Shown piece after piece: positions 29,924 to 34,370 of a stretch of DNA of 34,370 bases. Every line of letters begins with the position of its first letter. Positions within the stretch are counted from its first letter, which is position 1. The position numbers were made by a program, and so were the translations under genes. The notes under the pieces were generated by a model. That model had not been told where the DNA came from. It searched no databases and saw only the letters and a program-made list of their open reading frames with translations. Source of the stretch: Aquibium sp. A9E412 (lineage in GTDB: Bacteria > Pseudomonadota > Alphaproteobacteria > Rhizobiales > Rhizobiaceae); the NCBI RefSeq assembly GCF_030398335.1, contig NZ_JAOAOP010000039.1, positions 1 to 34,370 on the forward strand, in the 5' to 3' direction.

Positions 29924-30173
29924 GGCGGTTCCCTTTCCTGAATACCGTCAGCTCAGCGCGGTGCCTCCACCTCATCATTTTTCCAACGTTATCAGCGCGA
30001 TACGCCAGAAAAACTACCGTCAACCGGCCTGGCAGGAACGAGGTATGCCCGAAATGCGGATGCGGAAAGCCTGTCGCGGCCAGTCAGCCGGTCCGACGAT
30101 CGACGTCTCTCAGGACGATAGTGAGTGAATGTTGGAATTGTTTGGCGACATCAGTCGCACCACAGACCGTTTC
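29924..30173. other. Gene-poor, lower-GC spacer upstream of the ALAS relic
   Basis: No recognisable gene. Small open frames on both strands have no family features. GC content is visibly lower than elsewhere, fitting decayed or acquired DNA between the housekeeping guaA gene and the operon at 23.7-29.6 kb. Confidence 0.4.
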
Positions 30174-30204
30174 CCGAAGCCACCGATCGTCCCCGGCGCT
30201 TCGG
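30174..30204 (-). terminator. Hairpin after guaA
   Basis: CCGAAGC (30174-30180) / GCTTCGG (30198-30204), a perfect 7-bp stem with a 17-nt loop starting 3 nt beyond the guaA stop on the minus strand. No U-tract. Confidence 0.45.
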
Positions 30205-30206
30205 AA

Positions 30207-31769
30207 TCATTCCCACTCGATGGTGCCGGGGGGCTTGGAGGTGACGTCGTAGACGACGCGGTTGATGCCGCGCACCTCGTTGGTGATGCGGGTCGCGGTG
30301 CGGCCGAGGAAATCCATGTCGTAGTGGTAGAAGTCGGCTGTCATGCCGTCGACCGAGGTCACCGCGCGCAGCGCGCAGACATACTCGTAGGTGCGGTCGT
30401 CGCCCATCACACCGACCGTCTGCACCGGCAGCAGAACGGCGAAGGCCTGCCAGATGGCGTCGTAAAGGCCGGCCTTGCGGATCTCGTCGAGATAGATCGC
30501 GTCGGCGGCGCGCAGGATGTCGAGCTTGTCGCGCGTCACGCCGCCCGGGCAGCGGATGGCGAGCCCCGGGCCGGGAAAGGGATGGCGGCCGATGAAGCGG
30601 TCGGGCAGGCCGAGCTCGCGGCCGAGCGCGCGCACCTCGTCCTTGAACAGCTCGCGCAGCGGCTCGACCAGCTTCATGTCCATGCGCTCGGGCAGCCCGC
30701 CGACATTGTGGTGCGACTTGATGGTGACCGACGGCCCGCCGGTGAACGACACGCTCTCGATGACGTCGGGATAGAGCGTGCCCTGCACCAGGAAATCTGC
30801 TCCGCCGAGCTTCTTGGCCTCGGCCTCGAAGACCTCGATGAACAGCCGGCCGATGGTCTTGCGCTTCTTTTCCGGGTCGGCCTCGCCCTCCAGCGCGCCG
30901 AGGAACAGGTCGGCCGCGTCGACGCGCACCAGCGGCACGTTGTAGTGCTCGCGGAACATGGCGACGACCTCGTCGGCCTCGTTGAGGCGCATCAGGCCGT
31001 GGTCGACGAGGATGCAGGTGAGCTGCTCGCCCACCGCCTCGTGCGTGAGCAAGGCGGCGACCGAGGAATCGACGCCGCCCGACAGCGCGCAGATCACCTT
31101 GCCCGAACCGACCCGCCCGCGGATCGCCGCCACCGCCTGCTCGCGATAGGCCGCCATCGTCCAGTCGCCCGCCAGGCCGGCGATGTTGCGCACGAAGTTG
31201 GTCAGAAGCCGCGCGCCGTCGGGCGTGTGCACCACCTCGGGGTGGAACTGCACGCCGTAGAAGCGGCGCGCCTCGTCGGCGATGGCGGCGAACGGCGCGC
31301 CCGACGAGGTGGCGACGACGCGGAAGCCCTCCGGCAGCGCCGTCACCCGGTCGCCGTGGCTCATCCACACCTGGTGGCGCGAGCCCTTCGACCAGACGCC
31401 CTCGAACAGCGCGCTGTCCTCCTCGACCTCGAGGAAGGCGCGGCCGAACTCGCGGTGATGGCCGCCCTCGACGCGGCCGCCGAGCTGGGCGCACATGGCC
31501 TGCTGGCCGTAGCAGATGGCGAGCACCGGCACGCCGGCCGAAAACACCCCGTCCGGCGCGCGCGGGCTGCCGGTGCTGACCGCCGAGGCGGGGCCGCCCG
31601 ACAGGATGATCGCCTTCGGCCGCAGCCGCGCGATCGCCGCCTCGCCGGCGTTGAAGGGCACGATCTCGGAATAGACGCCGGCCTCGCGCACGCGGCGCGC
31701 GATGAGCTGCGTGAACTGGCTGCCGAAATCGAGGATGAGGACGGTGTCGGGATGTGCGGTCGTGGTCAT
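30207..31769 (-). CDS. guaA: GMP synthase (glutamine-hydrolysing)
   Basis: 520 residues, full length. Class I glutaminase domain about 8-200 with Cys86 (AICYGQQ, 84-90), His176 and Glu178 (QFHPE); ATP pyrophosphatase domain with SGGVDSS (230-236); C-terminal dimerisation domain ending in the invariant IEWE. Converts XMP to GMP with glutamine and ATP, the last step of guanine nucleotide synthesis. A housekeeping gene that marks the conserved flank of the accessory region. The ATG at 31769 gives the standard N-terminus before [19 protein letters not shown]. Confidence 0.97.
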   Translation of the reverse strand: MTTTAHPDTVLILDFGSQFTQLIARRVREAGVYSEIVPFNAGEAAIARLRPKAIILSGGPASAVSTGSPRAPDGVFSAGVPVLAICYGQQAMCAQLGGRVEGGHHREFGRAFLEVEEDSALFEGVWSKGSRHQVWMSHGDRVTALPEGFRVVATSSGAPFAAIADEARRFYGVQFHPEVVHTPDGARLLTNFVRNIAGLAGDWTMAAYREQAVAAIRGRVGSGKVICALSGGVDSSVAALLTHEAVGEQLTCILVDHGLMRLNEADEVVAMFREHYNVPLVRVDAADLFLGALEGEADPEKKRKTIGRLFIEVFEAEAKKLGGADFLVQGTLYPDVIESVSFTGGPSVTIKSHHNVGGLPERMDMKLVEPLRELFKDEVRALGRELGLPDRFIGRHPFPGPGLAIRCPGGVTRDKLDILRAADAIYLDEIRKAGLYDAIWQAFAVLLPVQTVGVMGDDRTYEYVCALRAVTSVDGMTADFYHYDMDFLGRTATRITNEVRGINRVVYDVTSKPPGTIEWE

Positions 31770-31824
31770 GGCGAGGCCTTATGCGGATCGGCGGCCGTTT
31801 GCAACGGCCGGAGAGTGGCGCGGC

Positions 31825-32280
31825 TCAGCCGACGACGCCCTGGCGGCCGACGACGGTCATCATCGTGCCGGTCATGGTGGCGATCAGCCGCGCCTCGCCG
31901 CCGCCATAGGCATAGGCCTGGCCGTCGGCGACGATGATGGTGCGGCCCGGCTTGGTCACCGCGCCGCGGAACAGGAAGCGCTCGCCCTTGCCGGGCGCCA
32001 GCAGGTTGACCTTGAACTCGATGGTCAGCACCGCCGCGTCGGGCGGCATCAGCGAATAGGCGGCATAGCCGCAGGCCGAATCGAGCGCCGTGGAGATGAC
32101 GCCGGCATGCAGGAAGCCGTGCTGCTGGGTCAGGCCGGCGTCGTGCGGCATCTCGATCTCGACCATGCCGGGGGTGACGACGGTGAGCTCGGCGCCGATC
32201 GTCGCCATCGCCTTCTGCCGCGCGAAACTCGCGCGCACCCGCGCCTCGTAATCCGCGTCGACCGCCGGGATGCCGTTCAT
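31825..32280 (-). CDS. PaaI family hotdog-fold thioesterase
   Basis: 151 residues. Hotdog-fold features: LTQQHGFLHAGVISTALDSACGYAA (about 49-73) is the helix with the HG-x3-HAG motif and catalytic-type Asp, and VLTIEFKVNLLAPGKGERFLFRGAVTKPGRTIIVADGQAYA the following sheet. These enzymes hydrolyse small acyl- or aryl-CoA thioesters. Start at 32280 has AGGAAGGA upstream; a longer frame upstream adds a non-homologous tail. 55 nt upstream of guaA on the same strand, so possibly co-transcribed. Confidence 0.86.
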   Translation of the reverse strand: MNGIPAVDADYEARVRASFARQKAMATIGAELTVVTPGMVEIEMPHDAGLTQQHGFLHAGVISTALDSACGYAAYSLMPPDAAVLTIEFKVNLLAPGKGERFLFRGAVTKPGRTIIVADGQAYAYGGGEARLIATMTGTMMTVVGRQGVVG

Positions 32281-32300
32281 CGCCCGTTCCTTCCTCGCGC

Positions 32301-32319
32301 CCGCTTTATGACAAAGCGG
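32301..32319 (-). terminator. Hairpin between tspO and the thioesterase gene
   Basis: CCGCTTT (32301-32307) / AAAGCGG (32313-32319), a 7-bp stem with a 5-nt loop, 70 nt beyond the tspO stop and just before the thioesterase ribosome-binding site. Confidence 0.4.
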
Positions 32320-32388
32320 CGACGGCACCGCAACCGGATTGCTGCACTGCACCAAGGATGCGGCGCCGCTGGCCGCACCGGGCCGGAT

Positions 32389-32841
32389 TCAGTTGAGCCA
32401 CCACACGCCGGCATTGACGGCCGCCGCGAAGGCGACCCAGGCGGCATAGGGCAGGAAGAGCAGCGCCGACAGCCGGTCGCGCGGCCAGGCGAGCGCGATG
32501 AAGGCGAGGATGGCGGCCAGCATGGCGAGGATGACGGCGAGCGCCAGGCCGGGCAGATGGGCCAGGAAGAAGACCGGCGACCAGACGAAGTTGAGCGCCA
32601 TCTGCGTCCACCACGCCGCCATCGCCTTGCCGGCCGGGGCGCGGCGGAAGGTGCGCCAGCCGGCGACCGCGATCAGCGCGTAGAGCGCCGTCCAGACCGG
32701 ACCGAAGACCCAGGACGGCGGGTTGTAGGGCGGCTTGGCAAGCCCGGCATACCACGCGCCCGGCGGCGTCAGGCTGCCGATCAGCGCGCCGCCGCCCATG
32801 ACGAGCAGCAGAAAGGCTGCAAGCGATATCCACCTGGTCAT
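32389..32841 (-). CDS. tspO: TspO/MBR family tryptophan-rich sensory protein
   Basis: 150 residues, five predicted membrane helices, Trp-rich. Signature KPPYNPPSWVFGPVWTALYALIAVAGWRTF (about 36-65) and MALNFVWSPVFFLAH (about 81-95). TspO binds porphyrins and is a light, oxygen or stress-related regulator in alphaproteobacteria, including photosynthesis gene control in Rhodobacter. Start at 32841 fits the first helix; an ATG 51 nt upstream would add a basic non-homologous tail. No photosynthesis genes in the window. Confidence 0.93.
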   Translation of the reverse strand: MTRWISLAAFLLLVMGGGALIGSLTPPGAWYAGLAKPPYNPPSWVFGPVWTALYALIAVAGWRTFRRAPAGKAMAAWWTQMALNFVWSPVFFLAHLPGLALAVILAMLAAILAFIALAWPRDRLSALLFLPYAAWVAFAAAVNAGVWWLN

Positions 32842-32958
32842 TGCGCACCCGCCTCGTCGCCGCGGCAGCCCGATCGTGCCGCGTCGTTTCACATGGGCCG
32901 CGCGGCGAAGCGGTCAAGGCGCAAGGCGCCGCAACGGCGCCGGGCCGTCGCCGAAGAA

Positions 32959-32984
32959 GACCCGGCGGCGGCCGCCGCCGGGTC
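32959..32984 (-). terminator. 26-nt perfect palindrome after the DUF1344 gene
   Basis: GACCCGGCGGCG (32959-32970) and CGCCGCCGGGTC (32973-32984) are exact reverse complements separated by only GC, 10 nt beyond the DUF1344 stop. A very stable hairpin or cruciform, probably the terminator. Confidence 0.55.
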
Positions 32985-32994
32985 CGCCTGCGGT

Positions 32995-33240
32995 CTACTC
33001 GACCACCTCGACGGCCGTCGCCGTGGCCGGCGTCGCGTCGTCGGTCGTGACCCGCACGGTCATCCCCGCCTCGACGCCCTCGAGGCTGACGCCCTCGGCG
33101 ACGGCGAGCGCGGTGCCGTCCTCCAGCACGAGCGTCATGCCCGCGGCGTCGACTTCCTTCACCGTGCCTTCCATTTCGGCCGCAACGGCGGAAACGAGCA
33201 TCGCGGCGGACGCCGCGAGCACAGCAAGGACCTTGATCAT
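32995..33240 (-). CDS. DUF1344 domain-containing small exported protein
   Basis: 81 residues. Signal peptide about 1-21 (MIKVLAVLAASAAMLVSAVAA), then a small, acidic beta-rich domain: MEGTVKEVDAAGMTLVLEDGTALAVAEGVSLEGVEAGMTVRVTT. This matches the DUF1344 pattern found mainly in Rhizobiales. Periplasmic, function unknown. The start at 33240 has GGAGAC close upstream. An AT-rich run at about 33350-33370 upstream probably holds its promoter. Confidence 0.85.
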   Translation of the reverse strand: MIKVLAVLAASAAMLVSAVAAEMEGTVKEVDAAGMTLVLEDGTALAVAEGVSLEGVEAGMTVRVTTDDATPATATAVEVVE

Positions 33241-33423
33241 CAAAGTGTCTCCATTCAAACAGCAACATCCGGTCGGCGCGGCTGCGCCTTTCGCAAGCCG
33301 TCCGCCGGACGGATGAGGATTTGCCCCCGCGCGACGCGGTTTGCAAGCCGGAAAAATATATATTCTTCAACGATAACAGTGACTTGAATTTGCCACAGTC
33401 GTGCGCAGAGCGGCCGCGGCGCC
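33241..33423. other. Intergenic region with AT-rich promoter-like tract
   Basis: No gene. It contains an AT-rich run (33350-33388, with AAAAATATATATTC and TTCAACGATAACAGT) in GC-rich surroundings, upstream of the DUF1344 gene on the minus strand. A definite -35/-10 pair could not be fixed. Confidence 0.4.
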
Positions 33424-34370
33424 TCAGCCGGCGCGGGCGAGGCTGGCGACGAAGAAGCCGTCGGTGCCGGTCAGCGCCGGCGACAGCACCAGCCCGTGCC
33501 GGCCGATCCGAGCGCGGCCCTCGCCGGCCGGCACCTGCCGGCGCCACAGCGCGGCGTGGTCGGCGGCGGCGAAGCCGGGCGCGCGCTCCAGGAACGCCGC
33601 CACCTGGTCGTCGTTCTCCTCGGCGAACAGCGAGCAGGTGACGTAGACCAGCCGGCCGCCCGGCCGCACGTAGCGCGCCGCGGCGTCGAGCACGGCGGCC
33701 TGCTCGGCCTGGCGCGCGGCGAGCTGGCGGTCGGTCAGCCGCCACTTGGCGTCGGGCCGGCGCCGCCAGGTGCCCGAGCCGGTGCACGGCGCATCGACCA
33801 GAACGAGGTCGGCGGCGCCGGCGAGCGGCGCCAGTTCGTCCTCGCCGGCGACCACCTGCACGTTGCGCGTGCCGGCGCGCTTCAGCCGGTCGACGATCGG
33901 CGCCAGCCGCGCCCGGTCGGCATCGTGCGCGAAGATCTGGCCGCGGTTGTCCATCGCGGCAGCCAGCGCCAGCGTCTTGCCGCCGGCGCCGGCGCAGAAG
34001 TCGACGACCTGCTCGCCCGGCGCGGCGGCCGCCAGGACCGCGGCGAGCTGCGAGCCTTCGTCCTGCACCTCGAACCAGCCCTTGCGGAAGGCCGGATCGG
34101 CCTGGACGTTGGGGTGGCGGCCGGCGGCCTCGGTGGCCGGCACGCGCAGGCCGTCGGGCGCGAGCGCGGCGGGGGCCGCGCCGGCGCGCATCAGCGCGGC
34201 GGCGACCTTGTCGCGCTCCGCCTTCAGCCGGTTGACGCGCAGGTCGAGCGGCGGACGGGCGGCGAGCGCGGCCCCCTCCTCCGGCCAGCCGGCGCCGAAG
34301 GCACGGGCGAACAGCGGCTCGCACCAGGCCGGCACGTCGGCGCGCACGCCGTCGGGCGCGGCGGCCAGCC
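33424..34370 (-). CDS. RsmB/NOP family rRNA cytosine-C5 methyltransferase, 5' end outside window
   Basis: At least 307 residues; the frame stays open to the window edge, so the N-terminal (NusB-like) part is missing. SAM-binding motif VVDFCAGAGGKTLALAA, then LVLVDAPCTGSGTWRRRPDAKW with the release cysteine (PCTGSGT) and YVTCSLFAEENDDQV with the catalytic cysteine (TCS), the two-Cys pair of NSUN-type m5C methyltransferases. It modifies 16S rRNA in the RsmB case (C967); RsmF is possible. A GTG at 34347 is in frame, but upstream codons APDG continue the family pattern, so the true start is outside. Confidence 0.9.
   Translation of the reverse strand, partial: LAAAPDGVRADVPAWCEPLFARAFGAGWPEEGAALAARPPLDLRVNRLKAERDKVAAALMRAGAAPAALAPDGLRVPATEAAGRHPNVQADPAFRKGWFEVQDEGSQLAAVLAAAAPGEQVVDFCAGAGGKTLALAAAMDNRGQIFAHDADRARLAPIVDRLKRAGTRNVQVVAGEDELAPLAGAADLVLVDAPCTGSGTWRRRPDAKWRLTDRQLAARQAEQAAVLDAAARYVRPGGRLVYVTCSLFAEENDDQVAAFLERAPGFAAADHAALWRRQVPAGEGRARIGRHGLVLSPALTGTDGFFVASLARAG

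Noticed and set aside
29916-30128. 70-codon plus-strand open frame between the ALAS relic and guaA
   Set aside because: Unrecognised, atypical composition, no clear ribosome-binding site; region looks decayed.
30207-31769. tRNA or integration site next to guaA
   Set aside because: guaA is a common island insertion site in enterobacteria, but I see no integrase, no direct repeat of the guaA 3' end and no tRNA here.

Overview
The window looks like a chromosomal accessory-metabolism region from a very GC-rich alphaproteobacterium, probably in the Hyphomicrobiales (Rhizobiales). Pointers are a BioR/BioY pair with intact BioR boxes (TTATCTATAA), a DUF1344 protein, a broken 5-aminolevulinate-synthase-type gene, TRAP, Liv-type and polar-amino-acid transporters, and nested-palindrome intergenic repeats of the kind common in that order. 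I see no rRNA, tRNA, CRISPR array, phage or insertion sequence.

Layout. (1) 1-5.9 kb, + strand: the end of a TRAP transporter (dctM), an aerobic-type two-subunit indolepyruvate:ferredoxin oxidoreductase (iorA, iorB) and a MarR regulator preceded by an 18-codon leader ORF. A convergent exported cyclase-family hydrolase (6.0-7.1 kb) shares an AT-rich upstream motif with iorA. (2) 7.3-13.2 kb: an IclR regulator divergent from a polar-amino-acid ABC transporter (two permeases, ATPase, binding protein), then a DoeB-like deacylase and a threonine-dehydratase-like PLP enzyme. (3) 13.3-19.6 kb: a Liv-type ABC transporter on the minus strand, divergent from a XRE-cupin regulator and a second, different AstE/AspA-type deacylase. 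Blocks 2 and 3 look like two independent uptake, deacylation and regulation modules for acylated amino-acid-like nutrients. (4) 19.7-21.5 kb: LysR regulator divergent from an EamA exporter. (5) 21.7-23.6 kb: bioR, bioY and a DUF1284 gene, with BioR boxes in front of both bioR and bioY. (6) 23.7-29.6 kb, minus strand: a compact operon of GNAT-like protein, AsnB-type amidotransferase, stand-alone acyl carrier protein, AMP-forming ligase and a divergent NadE-type synthetase. This is the best candidate for an undescribed pathway, perhaps ACP-tethered acyl activation and amidation. A decayed ALAS-like fragment lies just upstream. (7) 30.2-34.4 kb, minus strand: guaA, a PaaI-type thioesterase, tspO, a DUF1344 protein and a 5'-truncated RsmB-type rRNA methyltransferase.

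Terminators are mostly GC-rich hairpins without a U-tract. Both ABC operons carry a strong hairpin directly after the binding-protein gene, which would favour excess binding protein. Several transcription-factor genes have operator-like palindromes on top of their promoters. All functions rest on reading the sequence and on family knowledge; no database search was run.
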